Source of the DNA: Desulfobacteraceae bacterium
GTDB taxonomy: Bacteria > Desulfobacterota > Desulfobacteria > Desulfobacterales > Desulfosalsimonadaceae
Assembly: GCA_021162325.1 (NCBI GenBank)
Contig: JAGGYV010000190.1
Coordinates: 1-5,050, forward strand
Reading direction: 5' to 3'
Length of the DNA: 5,050 bases
Shown: piece by piece, positions 1 through 4,877 of the stretch
How positions within the stretch are numbered: the first letter of the stretch is position 1
Layout of the letters: each line of letters opens with the position of its first letter
Program-made: the position numbers and the translations under genes
The notes under the pieces: model-generated
The model's database searches: none
Told to the model about the DNA's origin: nothing
The model's input: the letters and a program-made list of their open reading frames with translations, nothing else

Positions 1-157
1 AGAATACGAAAGAGAATAATTAATAATTAAGATGCGACCCTGTCGAAGTTTTTTCGCCGCGTCAGCGGCTTCGTTCAACCAAGCAATTAACCCGACCGGA
101 AATGAGGAGATTGCGCTTTATGAAAGCTAAAGAATTGCCGTAAGGATAAAACAAGAA

Positions 158-186
158 TTGATTCCGGCGGATATATATATTAAAAT
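158..186 (+). promoter_or_regulatory. Candidate sigma70-type promoter for the exonuclease gene
   Basis: A -35 box TTGATT (158-163) and a -10 box TAAAAT (181-186) are separated by exactly 17 bases, part of which is an alternating TA tract (170-180). Transcription would start near 193 and leave a leader of about 35 bases before the ATG at 228. The call rests on consensus match only; the surrounding DNA is AT-rich, so a chance match is possible. Confidence 0.4.
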
Positions 187-227
187 AGGTGATAACTTTT
201 TAACTTAAATAACCGTGGGTTCCAAAC

Positions 228-755
228 ATGACCCGCATTATGCGACCTGCTATCATAGATGTTGAGGCATCCGGCTTTGGATCAGACAGTTATCCCATTG
301 AAGTCGGTGTTGTTTTGACATCCGGAAAACGCTACTGCCGTTTGATTATTCCGGTGGCCGAATGGATCCATTGGGATGAGCAAGCGGCAAACGTCCATGG
401 CATTACAAGGGATTTTTTGAAAAAAAACGGCAGGCCGGTGACGGAAGTTGCCATGGCGCTCAATAGCCTTCTGGCAGGCAATACGGTCTATTCTGATGCC
501 TGGGGGGTTGATTTGCGCTGGATAACCCGGCTGTTTTACACGGCTGGTATTTATCAGCAGTTTAAGGTCAGTGCTCTGGAAAACATATTATCGGAAGCCC
601 AGATGAATATCTGGCATGAGACCAAAAATCAAGTATTGACGGTGACACCTTTAAACGGCATCGCGCCAGTAATGATGCTTTGGTTATTCAGGAAATCTAT
701 GCAAGAACGCTTAGTCAGAATACTGATTGAACATTCAATGTATCGATCATATTAG
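228..755 (+). CDS. DEDD-family 3'-5' exonuclease, C-terminus frameshifted
   Basis: Predicted to remove nucleotides from 3' ends of DNA or RNA with two metal ions, as in RNase T/oligoribonuclease-like DEDDh enzymes; the substrate is unknown. Seen in the protein: Exo I block with D11 and E13 (IDVEASGFG), an HGIT motif at 57-60, and an Exo II block around YSDAWGVD with D95 followed by RWI. The Exo III block is missing from this frame. It appears in the -1 frame as HRASNDA (659-679), ending at a TGA at 728-730. The frames meet at TTTAAAC (650-656), so residues 144-175 of this ORF are probably out-of-frame sequence; a joined product would have about 167 residues. A second ATG at 240 (MRPAIID) is an equally good or better start, since the conserved fold begins there; neither has a strong ribosome binding site. 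The gene is either recently inactivated by loss of one base, carries a sequencing error, or uses -1 frameshifting. The family call is firm; the gene's functional state is not. Confidence 0.75.
   Translation: MTRIMRPAIIDVEASGFGSDSYPIEVGVVLTSGKRYCRLIIPVAEWIHWDEQAANVHGITRDFLKKNGRPVTEVAMALNSLLAGNTVYSDAWGVDLRWITRLFYTAGIYQQFKVSALENILSEAQMNIWHETKNQVLTVTPLNGIAPVMMLWLFRKSMQERLVRILIEHSMYRSY
650..730 (+). pseudogene. Displaced Exo III segment of the exonuclease in the -1 frame
   Basis: Reading from 653 in the -1 frame gives K-R-HRASNDALVIQEIYART-LSQNTD and then TGA at 728-730. HxxxxD is the catalytic Exo III signature of DEDDh exonucleases, and the segment ends at the usual length for such short single-domain proteins. 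It therefore is the true C-terminus of the upstream gene. One missing base in the AAA run at 653-655 explains the shift, as would -1 slippage on T TTA AAC, which is in the correct zero-frame phase. Confidence 0.7.
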
Positions 756-857
756 GGTCGAAAAGAGCGAAACAGGGGTCGATGTCTATGCTTGGGATTA
801 AAATCTTTAAAAAGCAGTAAGTTCTCTCGGCCCCAAATTCCAAAAGAATAAGGGATC

Positions 858-882
858 TTTCAAAAATTCTTGCATTTTGAAA
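858..882. promoter_or_regulatory. Inverted repeat around the -35 box of the toxin-antitoxin operon
   Basis: TTTCAAAA (858-865) and TTTTGAAA (875-882) form a perfect 8-bp inverted repeat with a 9-base spacer. The right arm overlaps the last base of the -35 box at 870-875. It may be a second operator or a weak hairpin. It is AT-rich, so chance is not excluded. Confidence 0.3.
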
Positions 883-898
883 AACGGCTTTGTATGCT
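870..898 (+). promoter_or_regulatory. Promoter of the antitoxin-toxin operon
   Basis: A -35 box TTGCAT (870-875) and a -10 box TATGCT (893-898) lie 17 bases apart. Transcription would start near 905, about 32 bases before the antitoxin ATG at 937. The -10 box and start point are overlapped by the TTACGTAA inverted repeat, which fits autorepression by the ribbon-helix-helix antitoxin. Confidence 0.55.
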
Positions 899-920
899 TA
901 CGTAACAATGTTTACGTAAG
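897..920. promoter_or_regulatory. Operator: paired TTACGTAA palindromes
   Basis: CTTACGTAA (897-905) and TTACGTAAG (912-920) form a perfect 9-bp inverted repeat around the spacer CAATGT. Each arm contains the self-palindrome TTACGTAA, with centres 14 bases apart. The repeat covers the end of the -10 box and the predicted transcription start and ends 16 bases before the antitoxin start. Ribbon-helix-helix antitoxins of type II systems normally bind such repeats and repress their own operon, with the toxin as co-repressor. Binding here is inferred. Confidence 0.6.
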
Positions 921-936
921 CAAGAAGGGGGTCTTT

Positions 937-1194
937 ATGGATAAGATTTTATCGTCACGAGTAGATGAGGCAGTCATACAACAGGTTGGCATATTAGCCC
1001 GTGAACTCAATACTTCCAAGAAAGCCGTTATTGAATCAGCTATCAGGCTGTATTCCGAGCAGACTGGTTTAGGGGAAAAAATTGATGTATTTGAAAATAC
1101 ATGTGGTGCCTGGAAAAGATCAGAAACGCCGGAAGAAAGCATTTCAAGAACTCGTTTGGTTTTTAATAAATCAATAGAAAGGCATCATAAATGA
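937..1194 (+). CDS. Ribbon-helix-helix antitoxin of a PIN toxin (VapB-like)
   Basis: An 85-residue protein with an N-terminal ribbon-helix-helix DNA-binding domain: a short strand (KILSSRVD, about 3-10), helix A (AVIQQVGILARELN, 12-25), a turn with TSKK, and helix B (AVIESAIRLYSEQ, 30-42). The C-terminal half (about 45-85) is charged and probably wraps the toxin to block its active site. An in-frame ATG at 877 would extend the protein by 20 residues. That extension would be coded by the operator and has no ribosome binding site, whereas the ATG at 937 follows AGGGGG by five bases, so 937 is chosen. The stop overlaps the toxin start as ATGA (1191-1194), giving translational coupling with the antitoxin made first. 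Expected roles are neutralising the PIN ribonuclease and repressing the operon through the upstream palindromes. The family is clear from fold pattern and context; exact subfamily was not resolved. Confidence 0.8.
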   Translation: MDKILSSRVDEAVIQQVGILARELNTSKKAVIESAIRLYSEQTGLGEKIDVFENTCGAWKRSETPEESISRTRLVFNKSIERHHK

Positions 1195-1577
1195 GAGCTT
1201 ATATTGATTCGGATGTTCTTATTTGGCATCTTCGAGGCGAAAAGAAAGCCAAGCATTTATTAAAGCGACTTCGGGATCAAGAGCGTTACGATCTTTATAC
1301 AGGAGCGATGCAACGTGCGGAAGTTGTTTTCTTTATGAGACCTGAAGAGGAAAATGAAACAGAATTATTTTTGTCACAGATTAAAACAGAGTCAGTGGAT
1401 CAAAGGATTATTGATGTAGCTGGGGCATTATATCGTAAATGGCACCCTGTACATGGAATTGACGCCAATGATGCAATTCTTGCTGCTACTGTGATGCAGA
1501 CAGGGGGCCGTATCTATACTCTGAACACCAAGCATTTTCCGATGTCCGAAATAAATGTCCAAAAAGGATGGACGTGA
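1191..1577 (+). CDS. PIN-domain ribonuclease toxin (VapC-like)
   Basis: A 128-residue single PIN domain, the usual VapC size. The expected metal-binding acidic residues are present: D6 in YIDSDVLIW (the 'LDTNVLI' position of VapC proteins), E44 in QRAEVVFF, and D94 in DANDAILAA. The closing strand TLNTKHFPM (110-118) supplies the conserved N112. All core positions are intact, so the enzyme is probably active. Characterised PIN toxins cleave tRNA or rRNA and stop translation; the target here cannot be told. GAAAGG (1177-1182) lies eight bases before the ATG, inside the antitoxin gene, and the two reading frames overlap by four bases. VapBC-type pairs are commonly mobile and may stabilise the repeat-rich accessory region that follows. 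Confidence 0.85.
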   Translation: MRAYIDSDVLIWHLRGEKKAKHLLKRLRDQERYDLYTGAMQRAEVVFFMRPEEENETELFLSQIKTESVDQRIIDVAGALYRKWHPVHGIDANDAILAATVMQTGGRIYTLNTKHFPMSEINVQKGWT

Positions 1578-1590
1578 AGCTGATCTTTAA

Positions 1591-1754
1591 TTGGGTGAAA
1601 AATGCGATATTGTCCATGAAAACACCCTTGGTTGGAGAGAGGGTGTTGAATTTCATTTCTTTCTTAAAAACATGATACAAAAAACCAGCGGGATTATCGG
1701 TTTATTGAAGATTTGCGTCTGCTTCCTTATCCGAATGCTTTTGAAAAAGGATAG
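1591..1754 (+). pseudogene. Decayed fragment of an unrecognised protein, one -1 frameshift
   Basis: After a TAA at 1588-1590, one frame reads a natural-looking protein segment (GEKCDIVHENTLGWREGVEF, then HFFLKNMIQK) up to the A run at 1679-1684. The coherent reading then continues one frame back as NQRDYRFIEDLRLLPYPNAF-EKG and ends at TAG (1752-1754). Restoring one A joins both parts into about 54 residues rich in aromatic and charged residues, like the end of a globular protein. I do not recognise the family, and no start codon with a ribosome binding site is visible. It begins 14 bases after the toxin gene, so it may be the tail of a gene cut off by arrival of the toxin-antitoxin module. 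Chance open frames remain possible. Confidence 0.35.
1621..1660 (+). terminator. Possible terminator of the toxin-antitoxin operon
   Basis: AACACCCT (1621-1628) pairs perfectly with AGGGTGTT (1640-1647) around an 11-base loop, 44 bases after the toxin stop. The downstream run GAATTTCATTTCTTT is T-rich but interrupted. Position suits an operon terminator; the broken T tract makes it a weak one. The hairpin lies inside the decayed reading frame at 1591-1754. Confidence 0.4.
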
Positions 1755-1843
1755 CCGCTGATCATCTGAACGCCCTGCCCAAAACAAACGGCAGTTACGG
1801 AAAAACATTAACCACCGATTCTTCAAATTCTTAATTATTCCAT

Positions 1844-1897
1844 GTGCGGCGGATTACGCTGCGCTAATCCGCCCTACAGGTACTGTTTTGTAACGAA
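1844..1897 (+). repeat. Hairpin repeat copy 1 (GGCGGATTA...TAATCCGCC type)
   Basis: GGCGGATTA (1848-1856) and TAATCCGCC (1865-1873) form a perfect 9-bp stem around the loop CGCTGCGC. Five bases later comes GGTACTGTTTTGTAACGAA (1879-1897), which matches copy 2 at the same offset. This stem sequence belongs to a widespread class of interspersed bacterial hairpins, seen as 'GGATTACGC...GCTAATCC' repeats, whose role and mobility are not well known. Confidence 0.7.
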
Positions 1898-1997
1898 GGC
1901 CCTTAGACCGCCATAGCCGTGATTTTGGTCATGAAAATTTGGAAGACTAAAGCATTCCGCTACATGGCGTTACGACAAGCCCCAAACCATACAAACC

Positions 1998-2051
1998 GTA
2001 GGGTGGATTAGCGAAGCGTAATCCGCCGTATGGGTACGGCTTTATAACAAA
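1998..2051 (+). repeat. Hairpin repeat copy 2
   Basis: GGTGGATTA (2002-2010) pairs with TAATCCGCC (2019-2027) with one G-T wobble, around the loop GCGAAGCG (2011-2018). The flank GGTACGGCTTTATAACAAA (2033-2051) matches the copy 1 flank at about 14 of 19 positions in direct orientation. The loop, however, is closer to the reverse complement of the copy 1 loop. The reverse strand here encodes a GGLRFANPPYG-like string, a familiar spurious translation of such repeats, so the reverse-strand open frame at 1947-2147 is not called as a gene. Confidence 0.65.
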
Positions 2052-2097
2052 ACACAATGAAAAAGGGTGACAGCGTCGCATAAACAAAATATGTGGG

Positions 2098-2113
2098 GTC
2101 AGATTTTTCTGAC
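2098..2113. repeat. Short hairpin GTCAGA-TTTT-TCTGAC
   Basis: A perfect 6-bp stem with a TTTT loop, preceded by GGG. GGGGTCAGA strings recur in many proteobacterial intergenic regions in REP-like elements, some linked to RAYT transposases. That link is from general knowledge; no transposase is present here. It sits about 60 bases after the second hairpin repeat and may mark the end of the repeat cluster. Confidence 0.35.
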
Positions 2114-2136
2114 AGGTGAAATCTTTTAAAATGACC

Positions 2137-2157
2137 TTGTAGGACAAACACCTACAA
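2137..2157. repeat. Hairpin TTGTAGG/CCTACAA
   Basis: A perfect 7-bp inverted repeat (2137-2143 and 2151-2157) with a 7-base loop. On the + strand an A run follows and the T run is on the wrong side for a - strand terminator, so this is not a rho-independent terminator in either direction. The role is unknown. Confidence 0.35.
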
Positions 2158-2181
2158 AAAAATTAGCATTTTACCGATACC

Positions 2182-2310
2182 GTAAACGTTAATTTTTTGG
2201 TATATACTCAATTGACGTTTTGTTATCGATATGGGGCAGGCAATCAAGTGGGTGATTATTCTTGTACTGCGGAATTTTTGCATCCCACTTACTTGCCGGT
2301 TCAATCGGCG
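2182..2310. other. Unexplained structured intergenic segment
   Basis: No gene is seen here. Three paired elements occur in succession. First, GTAAACGTTAA (2182-2192) against TTGACGTTTTG (2212-2222), an imperfect inverted repeat sharing AAACGT/ACGTTT. Second, GGCAAnnAAGTGGG (2239-2252) against CCCACTTnnTTGCC (2284-2297), 12 of 14 positions paired around a 31-base loop. Third, TGCCG/CGGCG (2294-2298 and 2306-2310) closing the 7-base loop GTTCAAT, which looks like a tRNA T-arm. The second and third stems share 2294-2297 and so cannot form together. No acceptor, D or anticodon arms and no CCA fit, so it is not a complete tRNA. It could be a small RNA, a leader or a binding region. Confidence 0.3.
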
Positions 2311-2395
2311 CATTACAGCGAATAAAAAATTTATCCGGAATTTATAAACAAGAATAAATGGTGCCGGCTCTTGATGTTAGGGGGACCGTTTTAAT

Positions 2396-2476
2396 ATGAC
2401 TCGCTCAGTAAAGTCACAGTGTGAAAGAATTAAAAAAAAGGATAAAGAGAGAGAGAGGCAAGGCAAAAAAAATTGA
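2396..2476 (+). CDS. Possible 26-residue basic small protein
   Basis: A short reading frame starting MTRSVKSQ and continuing as a Lys/Arg/Glu-rich tail (ERIKKKDKERERQGKKN), predicted to be a charged helix. AGGGGGA (2379-2385) lies ten bases before the ATG, a strong Shine-Dalgarno match at slightly long spacing. It is convergent with recX, whose stop is 35 bases downstream. Against it: the peptide is coded by a purine-rich low-complexity tract and no family is recognised. It could be a real small basic protein or an open frame in the recX 3' flank. Confidence 0.25.
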   Translation: MTRSVKSQCERIKKKDKERERQGKKN

Positions 2477-2510
2477 AAGATTTAATTCATAATTCAAGCT
2501 TTGACACCAG

Positions 2511-3155
2511 CTACTTATTCTCTTCTTCTGTGGTGCGGATATGTTGCTCCCATGCCAGATCACAAATTTGTTTGCAAGTACTGTAATCAAATCCACGGTA
2601 GCTTAAAAAAGAATAAATTTTTTTGTTAAATTCATTTCTTTCAAGCTTTTCCAACCGGCTCAGCCGTGGGGAAACAGCGGCCCATGCGGATTCTAATTCA
2701 TTAAAATTCTTGAGCGCCTTTTTGATAATTTGTTCATCAATTCCTTTTTCCTTTAATTCCCCTGTTAGCGCATAACTTCCTTTTGGTTTGAAACGGCACC
2801 GGTTTTCAATCCAGAGACGGGCGAAATCAAAATCATTGATATATTCATTGGCTGCCAGTCGGGATAGGGTGCTCATCACTGCTTCCGGTGAAAAATTTTT
2901 CCCTTTTAAATATCTTTCAATCTCCATCCGGCTTCGGGGTCTGAATCCTAGATAAAAAAGGGCCCGGGAGTAGGCTGTATCCTGTTCGTCTGCCTGTTTC
3001 AGATCTTCAATTTTTTTCTTGGTGAGTTGTTCCCGAGGTTTGAGGGTGGCTGTAAGCTCACGATTCAATGAAAACGCATACGCTTCGTTGATAAAAATAT
3101 TGAACCGATTCCTGTTTTTTTTTTGAACCGTTATTGACGTGATGACACTCGGCAT
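2511..3155 (-). CDS. recX: RecX, regulatory protein of RecA
   Basis: A 214-residue cytoplasmic RecX, a full-length member of the long form. RecX proteins bind the RecA filament and limit its extension and its strand-exchange and coprotease activities. The N-terminal extension (about 5-45, ITSITVQKKNRNRFNIFIN onward, ending LKPREQLT) is typical of RecX from Gram-positive and delta-proteobacterial lineages. The three-helix tandem repeats follow: ALFYLGFRPRSRMEIERYL (65-83), with the RSxxEIxxYLxxK signature, YINDFDFARLWIENR (105-119), and KPKGSYALTGELKEKGID (123-140). The final helices reach WEQHIR near 206. The start at 3155 gives this complete N-terminus; its Shine-Dalgarno is poor (GATGG in the upstream 26 bases), suggesting translation depends on the upstream GTPase gene. 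It lies 26 bases after that gene on the same strand, so the two are probably co-transcribed. recA itself, often a neighbour of recX, is not in the window. Confidence 0.93.
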   Translation of the reverse strand: MPSVITSITVQKKNRNRFNIFINEAYAFSLNRELTATLKPREQLTKKKIEDLKQADEQDTAYSRALFYLGFRPRSRMEIERYLKGKNFSPEAVMSTLSRLAANEYINDFDFARLWIENRCRFKPKGSYALTGELKEKGIDEQIIKKALKNFNELESAWAAVSPRLSRLEKLERNEFNKKIYSFLSYRGFDYSTCKQICDLAWEQHIRTTEEENK

Positions 3156-3181
3156 ATGACCATCAGAACTTTACATTATAT

Positions 3182-4675
3182 TTACGAAGTAGATAAAGGG
3201 GTTGAATGCCCGGGGGCCTGGGCGTGTGAAGAATCCTCGTTATTTTCCGGCTCGGTCGCTGTTTCGCCGGGGGCGGTTGCGGCCTCATCGAATTTAATAT
3301 TTGAGAGTTCATTTAACGCTTTTCTGATTTCACGCGTCCCTTCGACAAAAACTTGATGAACGTCTGCATATTGCTGTTTGACATTGCGCAGACGGAATCG
3401 GCCATTCGTTTTTTTGAGGTATTTGTAAGTCAGTTCCCGGACAGCCTGCCAGTTGTCTTTGCGGGTTTGGGTGTCAAGGGGTATCCGTTTGTCGATATTT
3501 TTTAAATAATTTCGATGAAAGACCGACTTAAAGTATCTCAAGGGGGCAAGCATCCAGAAAACCATGCAGAGACAGGTCGCGACACCACCGGCGCCAATGG
3601 CCACAGGGTCATAAAAACCACTGAGTAAACCGGCGGAAGCACCTGTAAAAATTGCAGCGATTCCGGCAATCAGGCTGATCATTATCCCGATCGCGCCAAA
3701 TCGGCCGTTAAATCGTCTAAGCTGTTTCCGATAACTGAGAATGGCTTCCATGAGGAGATCCAGGCGTTCGGCATGGGTTTCAACAAATGTTGCCAGGTTA
3801 TCCAGCCGGTATCGGGGTGCATCTAAAACTGAATTTTTTAATTTTTGTCTCTGGTTTTCCAGGTTATGTAAAAAACCACGATTTCCATCAGGGGTGACAT
3901 AATTTTGAGCCGCCCTGGATGAATAGGTCAGAAGGATGGACGGAATGTCCTTGCGTCCCGTAATCTGTGATAAATTCCAGCACAAAGTGCCGTAAACCTG
4001 AAGCAGATCACTTAATGAAGAACATTCATCGATTCGATTTAGGACAAACAGCACCCTGTCTTCAAATGTTCGGGAGGTAATGGTTTCCCTTAAGCTGGTA
4101 TGGGATTCTCTGACCGTCCCGGCTTTATGCGGGTCAAACAGCACAAGAACAAGATCGGCGAGTTGGGCAAGATCACCGATCACTTCCTGGTAGTTATAAC
4201 CTCGGTCGCGTTCCGTGATGCTGTCGAGCATGCCGGGGGTGTCAATAAGTGCCAGATTTTTTAAAAACGGGGAGTTGACTTTTTTAAGCCGAAAATGGGC
4301 GGCAAATCGCTGGCCGTGTTTTTTGAGTATTTCAAACGGATAATCCGGATCATTGAGCAGGAATTTGCCGTCACGTTCCTGGGTAACTTGAATTTCCTGA
4401 TTGTCATCAGCTGCGTCACCATAGGTGATGATTGTAAAAGAGTCATCCGTGGGTGCCTGACCGATCGCCTGAATGTCCGCACCCATAAATTCATTAATCA
4501 GGGTGGATTTTCCCGAAGAATAATTGCCAATAATCAGAACCATTGGCCGCCATTTGATGGTGGATTCCAAAGGAACATCGCTGTAGCCGTATTCCTTTGC
4601 CGCCGGTGTCAGGTTTTTTTCGACCGTGGCGACCATTTCAGCCCGAAGCGAATTTATATAGTTTTCGCGGTACAT
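3182..4675 (-). CDS. Membrane-anchored dynamin-superfamily (EHD-like) GTPase
   Basis: A 497-residue large GTPase. Motifs in order: G1 P-loop GNYSSGKST (50-58), G2 with T76 in GQAPTD, G3 DTPG (145-148), and G4 NRID (213-216). The stretch RGYNYQEVIGDLAQLADLVL then VLFDPHK (158-184) and the IGxxPTxxxFT pattern resemble eukaryotic EHD ATPases/dynamins more than Era- or TrmE-type GTPases. A helical stalk segment follows (about 270-325), then two hydrophobic segments, roughly 327-351 and 357-378, separated by a short Gly/Asp/Pro turn, predicted as a membrane hairpin. A second helical region (about 380-463) leads to a disordered Ala/Pro/Glu/Ser-rich tail (464-497). Both long termini should be cytoplasmic. 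No EH domain is present. AGGAGA lies five bases before the ATG, fixing the start. Bacterial dynamin-like proteins remodel or protect membranes; the role here is inferred from family only. It is the first gene of an apparent operon with recX. Nucleotide preference (GTP or ATP) cannot be read from the sequence with certainty. Confidence 0.85.
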   Translation of the reverse strand: MYRENYINSLRAEMVATVEKNLTPAAKEYGYSDVPLESTIKWRPMVLIIGNYSSGKSTLINEFMGADIQAIGQAPTDDSFTIITYGDAADDNQEIQVTQERDGKFLLNDPDYPFEILKKHGQRFAAHFRLKKVNSPFLKNLALIDTPGMLDSITERDRGYNYQEVIGDLAQLADLVLVLFDPHKAGTVRESHTSLRETITSRTFEDRVLFVLNRIDECSSLSDLLQVYGTLCWNLSQITGRKDIPSILLTYSSRAAQNYVTPDGNRGFLHNLENQRQKLKNSVLDAPRYRLDNLATFVETHAERLDLLMEAILSYRKQLRRFNGRFGAIGIMISLIAGIAAIFTGASAGLLSGFYDPVAIGAGGVATCLCMVFWMLAPLRYFKSVFHRNYLKNIDKRIPLDTQTRKDNWQAVRELTYKYLKKTNGRFRLRNVKQQYADVHQVFVEGTREIRKALNELSNIKFDEAATAPGETATEPENNEDSSHAQAPGHSTPLSTS

Positions 4676-4680
4676 AACTG

Positions 4681-4686
4681 TCTCCT
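4681..4686 (-). promoter_or_regulatory. Ribosome binding site of the EHD-like GTPase
   Basis: On the - strand AGGAGA stands five bases before the ATG at 4675, a near-ideal Shine-Dalgarno that decides this start over internal ATG codons. Confidence 0.75.
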
Positions 4687-4752
4687 GTTTCTGGCAATGC
4701 GATCATCCGAATGATAAATTCTACAGCAATTCCTGTAAAGCAACTAGTAAAC

Positions 4753-4781
4753 TCTATATCAAAGTCTTATACTCGTAACAA
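4753..4781 (-). promoter_or_regulatory. Candidate promoter of the GTPase-recX operon
   Basis: On the - strand, TTGTTA (4781-4776) and TATAGA (4758-4753) are 17 bases apart, giving a start near 4746 and a leader of about 70 bases. The leader contains two small inverted repeats, TACAG/CTGTA (4722-4737) and ATCAT/ATGAT. The -10 match is only moderate in an AT-rich region. Confidence 0.3.
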
Positions 4782-4825
4782 TAAAATGTTTAGCAAAACA
4801 ATAGAATTATGTTGTTTTTATGCTG

Positions 4826-4855
4826 TTATTTTGATAATTTTTATATTCAAAATAA
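4826..4855. promoter_or_regulatory. Inverted repeat, candidate operator of the divergent RHH gene
   Basis: TTATTTTGA (4826-4834) and TCAAAATAA (4847-4855) form a perfect 9-bp inverted repeat with a 12-base spacer, ending 22 bases before the ATG at 4878. A weak promoter, TTGATA (4831-4836) with TAATTA (4853-4858) at 16-base spacing, lies within it. Binding by the ribbon-helix-helix product for autorepression is the natural guess. Confidence 0.45.
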
Positions 4856-4877
4856 TTACACATAAAAGGATATGAAA

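Noticed and set aside
32..130. 32-codon + strand frame starting MRPCRSFF, and a GCCGC/GCGGC hairpin at 56-69
   Set aside because: No ribosome binding site, no recognisable homology, and the hairpin lacks a T tract; region 1-157 holds nothing I can support.
877..936. 20-residue N-terminal extension of the antitoxin
   Set aside because: It would translate through the operator and has no ribosome binding site; ATG 937 has AGGGGG at ideal spacing and begins the domain.
1947..2147. 66-codon open frame on the reverse strand
   Set aside because: It reads through hairpin repeat copy 2 and gives the GGLRFANPPYG-type string that such repeats produce; no ribosome binding site and no family.
2212..2240. 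TTGACG as a -35 box
   Set aside because: No -10-like sequence is found 15-19 bases downstream.
2239..2318. Possible tRNA suggested by the GGTTCAATC T-arm
   Set aside because: With the T-arm fixed, no acceptor partner, D arm or anticodon arm fits normal spacing, and no CCA follows.
2465..2590. Extension of the 26-codon ORF by a -1 shift at the A8 run
   Set aside because: The extended frame runs antisense into the recX 3' end and gives a sequence without protein-like character.
3156..3356. 66-codon + strand open frame between recX and the GTPase tail
   Set aside because: Antisense to the low-complexity C-terminal tail of the GTPase, no family and no ribosome binding site.
4295..4714. 139-codon + strand open frame
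   Set aside because: It lies opposite the well-supported GTPase gene and crosses its start; its protein has no recognisable domain.
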